Shown piece by piece: positions 18,515 to 26,034 of a DNA stretch of 32,589 nucleotides. The stretch covers positions 1 through 32,589 of the forward strand of contig JAEWKZ010000134.1 of the NCBI GenBank assembly GCA_023393525.1, given 5' to 3'. A model generated the notes under the pieces. The model saw nothing but the letters and a program-made list of their open reading frames with translations, was not told the DNA's origin and searched no databases. The DNA is from Pseudomonadota bacterium. GTDB taxonomy: Bacteria > Desulfobacterota > Desulfovibrionia > Desulfovibrionales > Desulfomicrobiaceae. Both the position numbers and the translations under genes were made by a program. Positions within the stretch are counted from its first letter, which is position 1; each line of letters opens with the position of its first letter.

Positions 18515-20264
18515 CCTTCGCATCCCCCTGATCCGGTCCCGCGACCGGATCAGCCGTTTCGGGCGACCGCCGGGAAGGAGCGAGACACACCCGGTTCTTG
18601 CCCGTGCGCTTGGCCTCGTACAGGGCCTCGTCGCTGCGCCGCAGCAACCCGTCCAGGCTTTCCCCTGCCTCGAACCGGGCCAGGCCCATGCTCACCGTGA
18701 GCCGCAAGCGACGGCCCTCGTACTCGAAAACCGAATCGGCCAGTCCCTTGACCATGCGCTCCGCCGCGATTTTTCCAGCCTCCAGCCCTGTCTCGGGGAA
18801 GAGCACGCAGAATTCTTCCCCGCCAAGCCTGCCCACCACGTCCACGGCCCTGCGCATCTCCATGACGGTCTCGGCCACATGCCGCAAGGCCAGATCCCCG
18901 GCGGCGTGACCATGCACATCGTTGACCTTCTTGAAATCGTCGATGTCGATCATGGCCACGCACAGGGTCTTGCCGTAACGCCGGGAGCGGACAATCTCCG
19001 CGCGCACGAGGTCCAGAAAATGCCTGCGGTTCGGCAATCCGGTCAGTTCGTCCGTATTGGCCAGGCGTTCCAGCCGCAACTCGGCCAGGCGGCGCTCGGT
19101 CACGTCGACCATGGCTCCGTGCAGACGAAACAGGCTGCCGTCCGGCAAAAGGTCGAAACCGCAAATCAGGCTGACATGCTTTTCCTCGCCCTGCACGGTG
19201 CGGATGCGCAGCTCGGTCGCGAAATCCTGCCCCCGGGTCTGGGCCTCCTCGAAATTTTCCTTGAAATCGGGTTCGTCCTCAGGATGGATATGCAGCATGA
19301 ACAGGTTGAAATCCGGATCGACATCGTCCGGCTCGTACCCAAGGATGCGGCAGAATTCCTCGGACCAGCTCTTGGAGCCGTGGACGTAGTCCTTCTCGAA
19401 GCTGCCTACCCTGGCCAGGCGTTGCGCCTCGGCCAGGCGGCGGGCGCTGCTCGCGATCTCCTCCCGCATCTCCTTGGCCTCGGTGATGTCCGTGGCCGTG
19501 ACCACGGCCCCCGAAATGGAATCGTCGCGCTCGCGATAGGGACAATAGGTCACGGCATAACAGCGCCTGCCCGCATCCCGGCTCTCGAACCATCTCTCGA
19601 ACTGCACGGTCTCGCCGGCGAAGCACCGTTCGAGCCTGCGCTTCACGTGCGAAACGAAAACATCCTCTCCCATGATATCGGAAACCGAATGCCCTTCGAT
19701 CTCCTCGCGCTTTCTGCCGTGGACCCGCAGATAGCTGTCGTTGACCAGTTGATAGGTGAAATCGCGGTCGATGATGCTGACCAGGGACGAGGACGAGGCG
19801 ATGGCCCGCTCGTAACGGATGAGCGCGGCTTCGGCCATCTTGCGGGAGGTGATCTGAATATGGGAGACCACCGCCCCGTCTATGACGCCCTGGTTGACCA
19901 GAGGCGTGGCGGTCATCAGGAACCAGCGTTTTTTCCACGGCGCATGGCATGGGTACTCAAGGGTGAACTCCGGAAGCTTGCCGGAAAGAACGGCTCTGAT
20001 GCCATCGGCGGCCTGTTTGGCTTCCTCGGACGATACACCGGAGGAGCTGTCGCAGATGCCGATATAGTTCCCTTGCAGGCAGGACCGGTCCAACTGGCCG
20101 TTGCGCCGCCCGAAGAGGTCCCAGCTGCGGTTGGTGTCCACGATGCGACCTTCGCGATCGATCACGGCCACGTGCTCGCTCAGGCTGTCGAAAATCTCGC
20201 GCAATATCTCAAAACGTCGATTGCCTTGAAGACAGTCGTCGATTTCGAGGGTTTTGATACTCAT
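18507..20264 (-). CDS. Diguanylate cyclase with three PAS domains
   Basis: 585 aa: PAS about 20-140, PAS about 150-265, a PAS of the PAS_3 type about 285-395, then a GGDEF domain (400-570). The cyclase has LTGLPNRRHF, MIDIDDFKKVND, GGEEF (481-485) and an intact inhibitory site RxxD (472-475) five residues before it, so it should make c-di-GMP from two GTP with product inhibition. No membrane segment is visible, so it is likely a cytoplasmic sensor; the ligands of the PAS domains are unknown. The start has GGAGA upstream and a candidate promoter lies at 20377-20405. Its last codons overlap the convergent membrane-protein gene and carry that gene's probable terminator. Confidence 0.93.
   Translation of the reverse strand: MSIKTLEIDDCLQGNRRFEILREIFDSLSEHVAVIDREGRIVDTNRSWDLFGRRNGQLDRSCLQGNYIGICDSSSGVSSEEAKQAADGIRAVLSGKLPEFTLEYPCHAPWKKRWFLMTATPLVNQGVIDGAVVSHIQITSRKMAEAALIRYERAIASSSSLVSIIDRDFTYQLVNDSYLRVHGRKREEIEGHSVSDIMGEDVFVSHVKRRLERCFAGETVQFERWFESRDAGRRCYAVTYCPYRERDDSISGAVVTATDITEAKEMREEIASSARRLAEAQRLARVGSFEKDYVHGSKSWSEEFCRILGYEPDDVDPDFNLFMLHIHPEDEPDFKENFEEAQTRGQDFATELRIRTVQGEEKHVSLICGFDLLPDGSLFRLHGAMVDVTERRLAELRLERLANTDELTGLPNRRHFLDLVRAEIVRSRRYGKTLCVAMIDIDDFKKVNDVHGHAAGDLALRHVAETVMEMRRAVDVVGRLGGEEFCVLFPETGLEAGKIAAERMVKGLADSVFEYEGRRLRLTVSMGLARFEAGESLDGLLRRSDEALYEAKRTGKNRVCLAPSRRSPETADPVAGPDQGDAKAI
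18529..18552 (+). terminator. Hairpin, probable terminator of the 8-TM membrane protein gene
   Basis: A perfect 10-bp stem (18529-18538 with 18543-18552, TGATCCGGTC/GACCGGATCA, 4-nt loop) begins 15 bp after the plus-strand stop. It is followed only by GCCGTTT, so termination may be weak. It lies inside the 3' end of the minus-strand cyclase gene. Confidence 0.5.
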
Positions 20265-20376
20265 GGTGTCTCCATCCGGCCAAAGTGTTCACGCGCGCGG
20301 CGAGCCGCCAAACCCCAAGCACCGAAGGCCAAAACGAGGTCATGATCCACCTGTCTGATAAGCGGGATCAAATGAC

Positions 20377-20405
20377 AGTGTACGCGAAAATGCGTATGCC
20401 GTGAA
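20377..20405 (-). promoter_or_regulatory. Candidate sigma70-type promoter of the PAS-GGDEF gene
   Basis: On the minus strand TTCACG (20405-20400) and TACACT (20382-20377) are separated by 17 bp, each matching four of six consensus bases. It lies 113 bp upstream of the start codon. The rest of this 174-bp gap holds no gene. Confidence 0.35.
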
Positions 20406-20438
20406 GCATGGAGGCAATCGGCGCGCCGCGCCGCGCGG

Positions 20439-20879
20439 TCATCGAGGGGATGCGTCCAGCTGGTGGGCGTGGTTCTTCCAGAGGTTCCACAGGGTGCCCT
20501 TGGACCATTGGCCCTGGCCGGAGAGGGTCGGCTGTCCTTCGGTCTGAAAGATTTCGCAGATGCGGGAAAAGGAGATATCCCGGGCGCGCAACTCCCGGAT
20601 ACGCTCCAGGGCGGCGCGTTTGCGGGCGGAGAGGGGGCGGGGGGACGAGGGAGCGATCGCGATCAGGCCTTGGGGCGTTTCGGGAGGAGAGGAGAGTTCC
20701 GCGATCATGTCGGCCAGCTGGGCAAGCTGCCGCTGTTGCCCGGCGACCATGGACTTGAGCTCGGCAATCTCGGAGCGCAAGGCCGCCAGGGAGGCCCGGT
20801 CACGTTCGGCATGCCTGGCCAGGGCCTCGTCGCGGATGTCGCGGGCCCTTTTTCTGGCGTCTTCGGCGGGCCGGTTCAC
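20439..20879 (-). CDS. Coiled-coil protein with recombinase-like HTH region
   Basis: 146 aa. Residues 1-65 are charged and heptad-like, a probable coiled coil. The C-terminal part (about 85-140) reads RIRELRARDISFSRICEIFQTEG..TLSG..QWSKGTLWNLWKN, which resembles the DNA-binding 'Recombinase' segment of large serine recombinases, where a helix-turn-helix precedes a TLSGxGxW motif. There is no catalytic domain, so it is more likely a DNA-binding protein than a recombinase. The start is a GTG at 20879 with GGAGG 6 nt upstream on its own strand. The Shine-Dalgarno sits in a possible hairpin (20880-20885 with 20901-20906) and an upstream small frame overlaps the start. Confidence 0.7.
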   Translation of the reverse strand: MNRPAEDARKRARDIRDEALARHAERDRASLAALRSEIAELKSMVAGQQRQLAQLADMIAELSSPPETPQGLIAIAPSSPRPLSARKRAALERIRELRARDISFSRICEIFQTEGQPTLSGQGQWSKGTLWNLWKNHAHQLDASPR

Positions 20880-20974
20880 GACCGCCTCCAGGGCCGGACT
20901 GCGGTCTCCGGATTCACCCCGGCAGGATGCGAACCTGCGCCACGACAGACCATGAAGACCTTGATGCGGGGCAT
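20876..20974 (-). CDS. Possible 32-aa leader peptide
   Basis: A short frame opens with ATG at 20974 behind a strong GGGAGGAG site and runs to a TGA that overlaps the GTG start of the HTH gene by 4 bp. The product would be a basic 32-residue peptide (MPRIKVFMV at its N-terminus) with one cysteine. It has no recognised family. Its translation would cross two small hairpins, one of which encloses the ribosome-binding site of the HTH gene. Existence is uncertain. Confidence 0.3.
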   Translation of the reverse strand: MPRIKVFMVCRGAGSHPAGVNPETAVRPWRRS

Positions 20975-20986
20975 GCTCCTCCCGTG

Positions 20987-21007
20987 GGCCCGCCGCCTGG
21001 GCGGGCC
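20987..21007 (-). terminator. Hairpin after the secreted-protein gene
   Basis: A perfect 8-bp GC stem (20987-20994 with 21000-21007, 5-nt loop) lies 18 bp after the stop of the 21026-22174 gene. There is no T run, so it may be a weak terminator or an mRNA-stabilising hairpin upstream of the HTH gene. Confidence 0.35.
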
Positions 21008-21025
21008 GTCAAACGTGCTTGCGCC

Positions 21026-22174
21026 TCAGGGGTGCGGCGTCCAGCGCTGCCCGTCCAGGGCGACCTGGATCAGGCTTTCCCGGCCAAGGCGTTGTTTCAA
21101 AAATTCCTTGAGCAAAACCTTGACCAGCTCCTGCCTGCTCATGTTCTCCAGATACTGGCCGGAGGCGAGCAGCTTCCTGAAGGACGAGGACAGGGCTCCG
21201 GATTCACCGGCGCGGACCAGGGCGTCGAGATAGGGCGCCACCTTCCCGCGCAGCCTGTCCACGCTGTCGGCTTTGAGTTCCCGGTACAGGGCGGCCAGTT
21301 CCCCGGCTTCGGGCAGGCGGGATGATTCGAGCACGGCCTTGAAATCCGCCGTGAAGCGCTTGATCCCGTTGATGATGTGGCTCTGCTTGACCATGTTGAC
21401 CTTGGCCCAGCCGGCGTTGAGCCATTTGAAGGAGCCCACGCGGATGGCGCCGCTGGAGGAATCCGTCACGAAGATGAGAATGGAGTGGCCGTTGTACATG
21501 TAGGAGTCGACCCAGCCCAGTCCGGTCTTGTTCAACCCGGTTTCCTCGGAATAGAGGTAGTTCCAGTCGGCATCCTCGCCGACGACGCATCCCTTGCGGC
21601 CGATCTCGGAAGGCTTGGTCTGGCAACCCACGGAAACCAGAACCGGGCCGGAGGGCCCCTGAAACACCGCCACGGCGCGATCCTGGCTGTAGGAATAGTA
21701 GCCGCCCGTGTTGGCGTCGGGAGTGATGATTTCGCGCTCGGAGCCGCGCACCAGCAGGGTCTTGCCCTCGTTCAAGGCCTTGGGGAGGAGCTTCAAGGCA
21801 TCCTTGGTCGCGGCATCCTGCCATTCCTGGTCGCGCACGGAGGAAGGCATGGTCACGTAGACCGGGATGTCCGGATTATAGACATATTCGACCACGCGGG
21901 ACAGGTCGCCGCGCAGGGTGAAGGCATGGAAGGCTCCCGAAGCCTTTTCCCGGTCCTGCATGGCCAAGCTGCTTTCCGCCTCGCTGGAGGCGACAAAGGA
22001 GATGAGCTCCGTCAATTTCTCGGGCGCGATGTCCGCGGAGGACGTGGGGAGGGTCAGCAGATATTCAAGGCCGGGGTACAGGGAATCGGGAATGGAATTC
22101 AAGGCCAGGGCCTGGGTCGGCGCCGCCGTTCCGAAAACCAGCAGACCGAGCAGACAGATAAAACGCTTAAACAT
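21026..22174 (-). CDS. Secreted protein of unknown function
   Basis: 382 aa with a clear Sec signal peptide: basic start MFKR, hydrophobic core to about residue 18, and an AxA-type site near residues 22-24 (QALAL). The mature part has no motif I recognise. Tyr/Gly-rich stretches (GGYYSYSQDRAVAVF, GWVDSYMYNGHS) in the middle suggest a beta-rich domain, and the C-terminal third is helical and charged. Two cysteines (VGCQTK, KGCVVG) 15 residues apart could form a disulfide in the periplasm. It is divergent from the Mla-type operon, so an envelope role is possible. A candidate promoter lies at 22189-22218. Confidence 0.8.
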   Translation of the reverse strand: MFKRFICLLGLLVFGTAAPTQALALNSIPDSLYPGLEYLLTLPTSSADIAPEKLTELISFVASSEAESSLAMQDREKASGAFHAFTLRGDLSRVVEYVYNPDIPVYVTMPSSVRDQEWQDAATKDALKLLPKALNEGKTLLVRGSEREIITPDANTGGYYSYSQDRAVAVFQGPSGPVLVSVGCQTKPSEIGRKGCVVGEDADWNYLYSEETGLNKTGLGWVDSYMYNGHSILIFVTDSSSGAIRVGSFKWLNAGWAKVNMVKQSHIINGIKRFTADFKAVLESSRLPEAGELAALYRELKADSVDRLRGKVAPYLDALVRAGESGALSSSFRKLLASGQYLENMSRQELVKVLLKEFLKQRLGRESLIQVALDGQRWTPHP

Positions 22175-22188
22175 GTACGACTTCCGGT

Positions 22189-22218
22189 TATATGTTCGCC
22201 GCGCTCGCGGCAGGTCAA
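22189..22218 (-). promoter_or_regulatory. Candidate promoter of the secreted-protein gene
   Basis: On the minus strand TTGACC (22218-22213) and CATATA (22194-22189) are 18 bp apart, with ATATAA one base further downstream. It lies 15 bp before the start codon, so the leader would be very short. The remainder of the 200-bp divergent gap shows no clear second promoter. Confidence 0.35.
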
Positions 22219-22374
22219 GGCAGAAGCTCCATAATACCGGAACGCCCGCCTGTGAAGTCCCTTGTCACACACCCGTCATCTATTCAAGATCGGGAATTCG
22301 GTCACAACGGGCGGTTTGCGGGCTTCCTGGGCGGTAGACGGTTTTCCGCGCCTGGGCTAAGGGATGCCGATACC

Positions 22375-23511
22375 ATGAAAAACGACCAAGGCATGTCCCC
22401 TTCCCTCTCCATCAACGCCGCCCCCGGGACGCTGTCGCTGAGCCTGCGCGGCGAGCTCGACCTGCGCACCACCCCGGAGGTTCTGGAACGGCTGGCGAGC
22501 ATCGGCGAACCCCTCCCCAAGGCGATCCGCGCCGACTTGAGCGGGATCACGCGCATGGACGACTGCGGCGCGCTGGTCATCCTGCGGATACGGGAATTGG
22601 CCCGGGCCCATGGCTGCGAGCTGGAACTGACCGAAATCCCGGACCATGTGCGGGATCTGCTGTCGTTTCTGCGCCTCGACACCCCCCCCCGATCCTCGGG
22701 CGTGAAAAGGCCCAAGTCCGGCATCATGACCCGCTTCGGCGCCAAGACCATGAACGTCGTCGATCAGGCGGTCAGCCACGTCTCCTTCGTGGGCGAGGTC
22801 TGCGTGACCCTCGCGTCCCTGCTGCGCCACCCCGGCAGACTGCGCCTGGGCGACACGGTCCAGTACATGCAGCGGGTCGGAGTGGACGCCTTGCCCATCG
22901 TCGGCCTGATCAGCTTCCTTCTGGGTTTGATCATGGCCTTCATGTCCGCCGTTCAGTTGCAGCAGTTCGGCGCCAACATCTACGTGGCCTCCCTGGTGGC
23001 GCTGGCCATGGTCCGGGAACTGGGCCCCATCATGACCGCCATCCTGGTCGCCGGACGCTCGGGCTCGGCCTTCGCCGCCGAGATCGGAACCATGAAGGTG
23101 TCCGAGGAAGTGGACGCGCTCATCACCATGGGCTTCAAGCCGGCCATGTTCCTGGTGGCGCCCAAGATCATCGCCTCCGTGCTGGTCGTGCCGCTCCTGG
23201 CCATGTATTCCAACCTCTTCGCCATCGCCGGAGGTCTGCTCATCGGCGTGACCACCCTGGATCTGACCGTAAACGCCTACATGGCCCAGACCATGAGCAC
23301 GCTGAGCATCTTCGACGTCAACTGGGGCCTCTTCAAGAGCGCCATCTTCGCCGTGCTCATCGCCACGGTGGGCTGCTTCAAGGGCTACCAGGTGCGCGGC
23401 GGAGCGGCCAGCGTGGGTCAGGCGACCACCTCGGCCGTGGTCACGGGCATTTTTCTGGTCATCCTGGTCGACTCGATCCTGGCCGTGATCCTGAGGTACT
23501 GGCGGCCATGA
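22375..23511 (+). CDS. MlaE-type ABC permease fused to a STAS domain
   Basis: 378 aa. Residues 1-110 form a STAS domain like MlaB (LSLSLRGELDLRTTPEVLERL, then ADLSGITRMDDCGALVILRI, where the usual serine of the D-S-G/A site is replaced in MDDCGA). Residues 120-378 are the MlaE permease with PIVGLISFLLGLIMAF, LGPIMTAILVAGRSGSAFAAEIGTMKVSEEVDAL and a final TM helix. It is expected to move phospholipids between inner and outer membrane together with the next three products. The chosen ATG at 22375 has an AAGGGA about 11 bp upstream; the site is modest. The stop overlaps the ATPase gene by 4 bp. Confidence 0.9.
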   Translation: MKNDQGMSPSLSINAAPGTLSLSLRGELDLRTTPEVLERLASIGEPLPKAIRADLSGITRMDDCGALVILRIRELARAHGCELELTEIPDHVRDLLSFLRLDTPPRSSGVKRPKSGIMTRFGAKTMNVVDQAVSHVSFVGEVCVTLASLLRHPGRLRLGDTVQYMQRVGVDALPIVGLISFLLGLIMAFMSAVQLQQFGANIYVASLVALAMVRELGPIMTAILVAGRSGSAFAAEIGTMKVSEEVDALITMGFKPAMFLVAPKIIASVLVVPLLAMYSNLFAIAGGLLIGVTTLDLTVNAYMAQTMSTLSIFDVNWGLFKSAIFAVLIATVGCFKGYQVRGGAASVGQATTSAVVTGIFLVILVDSILAVILRYWRP

Positions 23512-24269
23512 CGGACAAGGCGGTCATTTCCGCACGCGGCCTGACCATGGGCTTCGGAGGCCAGACCCTCATGGAGGGCCTCAACTTCGACATCCATTCC
23601 GGCGAGATCTTCATCATCCTGGGCGGGAGCGGATGCGGCAAGTCCACCCTGCTCAAGCATCTGGTCGGCCTGTACAAGCCCATGGCCGGAAAAATCACCG
23701 TCGCCGGAATGCCTCTTGATCCCGACGACGAGAACGGCTTCAAGCGGATCCTGGCCCGCATCGGCGTCATGTACCAGGGCGGGGCGCTCTTCTCCTCCAT
23801 GACCCTGGGCGAAAACGTGGCGCTGCCGATCACGGAATATTCAAAGCTCAAGGGACGCGCCGTGGAGGAACTGGTCAGCCTCAAGCTGCGCCAGGTCGGG
23901 CTGGAAGGCTTCGAGCACCACCTGCCGGAAGAGCTTTCCGGGGGCATGAAAAAACGCGCAGCCATCGCACGGGCCCTGGCGCTCAATCCGGAGATCCTTT
24001 TTCTGGACGAGCCCTCGGCGGGCCTGGACCCGGTCAGTTCCGCCGAACTCGACGCCCTCATCCTGCGCCTGAACCGCACCCTGGGCACGACCTTCGTCGT
24101 CGTCACCCACGAACTGTCCTCGATCTTCACCATCGCGCAGAGAATCATCATGCTCGACAAAAAAACCAAATCCATCATCGCCGAAGGCGATCCGCGCCAG
24201 CTCAGGGATGCGGGCGAGCATCCCTTCGTGCGCCAATTCTTCAACAGACAGCCGGAAATGGAGAAATAA
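23508..24269 (+). CDS. MlaF-type ABC transporter ATPase
   Basis: 253-aa ATP-binding subunit powering lipid transport. Seen: Walker A GGSGCGKST (39-47), the Q-loop YQGGALFSSMT (89-99), the ABC signature LSGGMKKR (143-150), Walker B LFLDEPSAGLDP (164-175) and the H-loop TH near 195. The YQGGALFSSMTLGENVALP stretch is characteristic of the Mla/Mkl subfamily. ATGA overlap of 4 bp with the permease gene and a 1-bp overlap with the MCE gene indicate coupled translation. Confidence 0.93.
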   Translation: MTDKAVISARGLTMGFGGQTLMEGLNFDIHSGEIFIILGGSGCGKSTLLKHLVGLYKPMAGKITVAGMPLDPDDENGFKRILARIGVMYQGGALFSSMTLGENVALPITEYSKLKGRAVEELVSLKLRQVGLEGFEHHLPEELSGGMKKRAAIARALALNPEILFLDEPSAGLDPVSSAELDALILRLNRTLGTTFVVVTHELSSIFTIAQRIIMLDKKTKSIIAEGDPRQLRDAGEHPFVRQFFNRQPEMEK

Positions 24270-25282
24270 TGGCTTCCGCTCGCGTCAATTTTTCCGTGGG
24301 ACTGTTCATGACCGCCGGTCTGGCCCTGGCCACCCTGGCCATCATCTGGCTCGGGATGACATCCTTCCTGCGCAAGGGCGAACTCTTCGTGACCTATTTC
24401 GACGAGTCCGTGCAGGGCCTGGGGGTGGATTCCCCGGTCAAGTACCGGGGCGTTCCCGTGGGCCGCGTCCAGGCCATCCGCATCGCCCCGGACTACCACC
24501 TCATCGAGGTCGTCATCCTCATCGACGACGAACATGCCGGCGACGAGAACCGTTTCGTGGACAGCGTGGCCTCCATCTCCAACGTCGGCATCACCGGCGC
24601 CATGTTCGTGGAGATCGACAAGCGCTGGCCGGCTGCCGGGGATCTTTCGCCGAATCTGAGCTTCACTCCCGAATACCCGGTCATCGCTTCCCGGCCTTCG
24701 GATATCAAAAAACTGTTCCGGGAAATCGACGAAATCGCCGCGAAGATCCAGTCCATAGACTTCAAGGGCATCTCGGAGCAGGCCATGCTGGCCTTTTCCA
24801 CCGTCAACACGGCCATGACCGAAGCCCAGCTCGGAGCCATCTCCGCCGACATCCGGGCCCTGCTGGCGGGCATCAATGCCGCGGCCAACCCGAAGCGGCT
24901 GGAGTCCATGGCCAGGAACATGGAACAGACCGTCGTCGCCTCGAACAGGCTGATGAACAAGGCCGCCGAGGAACTGAACCGGCTGGACGGCATCCTGGCT
25001 CAATTCCAGTCCATGATCGAGGCCAACCGGCCACATGTGGACACGGCCGCGAACGCCATGGCCAAGACGGCGCTCAAGGCCGACACGGTCATGACCCAGA
25101 GCCAGGCCACGATGTTGCAGATGCAGGGCGCCATCAGGGAACTGGAGGAGCGTCTGGCCGCCACCGCCGAGAACCTGGAGCAGACTTCGAGCAACCTGAA
25201 CACCCTGATCGGCAACGTCAAGGACCAGCCCGCCCAGCTCTTTTTCGGACAACCCAAGGCCCCACGCCTCGTGGAGGAGTAG
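24269..25282 (+). CDS. MlaD-type MCE domain protein
   Basis: 337 aa. An N-terminal TM anchor (about residues 7-27) precedes one MCE domain (about 38-118) with LGVDSPVKYRGVPVGRV and a SVASISNVGITGAMFVEI end. A long helical C-terminal region (about 140-310) follows, predicted coiled coil and longer than in E. coli MlaD. MCE proteins form hexameric rings that shuttle lipid across the periplasm; the extended helices may build a tube, as in the PqiB/LetB types, which is an inference. The start overlaps the ATPase stop by 1 bp (TAATG). Confidence 0.92.
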   Translation: MASARVNFSVGLFMTAGLALATLAIIWLGMTSFLRKGELFVTYFDESVQGLGVDSPVKYRGVPVGRVQAIRIAPDYHLIEVVILIDDEHAGDENRFVDSVASISNVGITGAMFVEIDKRWPAAGDLSPNLSFTPEYPVIASRPSDIKKLFREIDEIAAKIQSIDFKGISEQAMLAFSTVNTAMTEAQLGAISADIRALLAGINAAANPKRLESMARNMEQTVVASNRLMNKAAEELNRLDGILAQFQSMIEANRPHVDTAANAMAKTALKADTVMTQSQATMLQMQGAIRELEERLAATAENLEQTSSNLNTLIGNVKDQPAQLFFGQPKAPRLVEE

Positions 25283-25285
25283 GAA

Positions 25286-25894
25286 ATGCCCATCCGTCAT
25301 CTTCTCGCATTCCTGTTGATGCTCGCCCTGGCCGGTTGCGGCGCGGCCCGGACCAAGGCCCCGGACGTGCGCTACTACACCCTCGAGTACGAAAGCCCGA
25401 CCGTCACCGGCGAGGCGCGCCAGGCGGTCGTCACGCTGAGCCGTTTCGGGGTGGCCCCGGAATTCAACACCGGCAAGCTCGTCTACCGGGACCTGTCCTT
25501 CGGACGGCAGGAATACGCCTATCACCAGTGGCGCGCCACGCCGCAGACGCTGGCGCCCGACTACCTGCGCCGCGACATGCAGCAAAGCGGCCTCTTCCTG
25601 GCCGTGAACCGACCCGGATCGTCACTGCCCGCCACGCACCAGCTTGAAGGGATGATCGAGGAATGGATGGAGGTGGACGGCGAGGATCAGTGGCTGGCAA
25701 GCGCCAGCCTGACCATCACCCTGCTCGACCTGCGGGCCGAGTCCGTCACCAGGCAGGTTCTTTTTCAACGCACTTACCGGGAATCGGAGCCCGCCGCCAA
25801 AAAAAATCCCGGCTCGGTGGTGGAAGCCATGAGCCGGGTCATGAGAAGATTGTCGGAGCGCATCATCGCCGACGTGCATGCGGCAGTGAAATGA
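25286..25894 (+). CDS. ABC-type transport auxiliary lipoprotein (PqiC-like)
   Basis: 202 aa. A signal peptide ends in the lipobox LAGC (Cys18), and the mature part has RYYTLEYESP near the start and FGVAPEFNTGKLVYRD, the pattern of the PqiC-like auxiliary lipoproteins that accompany MCE transporters. It is probably an outer- or inner-membrane anchored periplasmic partner of the MCE ring, matured by Lgt and LspA (encoded at 7146-8448). It lies 3 bp after the MCE gene and is the last gene of the operon. No mlaC or mlaA gene is seen in this window. Confidence 0.88.
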   Translation: MPIRHLLAFLLMLALAGCGAARTKAPDVRYYTLEYESPTVTGEARQAVVTLSRFGVAPEFNTGKLVYRDLSFGRQEYAYHQWRATPQTLAPDYLRRDMQQSGLFLAVNRPGSSLPATHQLEGMIEEWMEVDGEDQWLASASLTITLLDLRAESVTRQVLFQRTYRESEPAAKKNPGSVVEAMSRVMRRLSERIIADVHAAVK

Positions 25895-25911
25895 ACGCCT
25901 AAAAAAGCGAC

Positions 25912-26034
25912 AGACGGTTCAAAAAAGTTCGAGGGCAAGGAACAAGGAAAAGACGGGGCCGATGCGTATTCTTCAATACGTGAGGGTCCGGGTTTTCCGC
26001 AGCGACGCAGCCATCGGGCCTTTTTCAACCGTCT
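25912..26034. repeat. 123-bp imperfect inverted-repeat element between convergent genes
   Basis: The arms AGACGGTT (25912-25919) and AACCGTCT (26027-26034) are perfect, and each is followed inward by an A/T run (AAAAAAG, CTTTTTC). Further in, GGCCGATG (25957-25964) pairs with CATCGGGCC (26012-26020) with one bulge, and a perfect 6-bp hairpin CGTATT/AATACG (25965-25970 with 25975-25980) lies in the middle. Both outer ends carry T runs in the outward direction, so it could end transcription from either side. The right arm includes the stop codon of the LOG gene. It may be a MITE/REP-like dispersed element; copy number cannot be judged from one window. Confidence 0.6.

Noticed and set aside
20922..20938. 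tRNA T-arm-like stem with loop TTCGCAT on the minus strand
   Set aside because: The stem is 5 bp with a 7-nt loop, but the conserved A58 position is C, and no anticodon arm or 7-bp acceptor stem can be formed around it.
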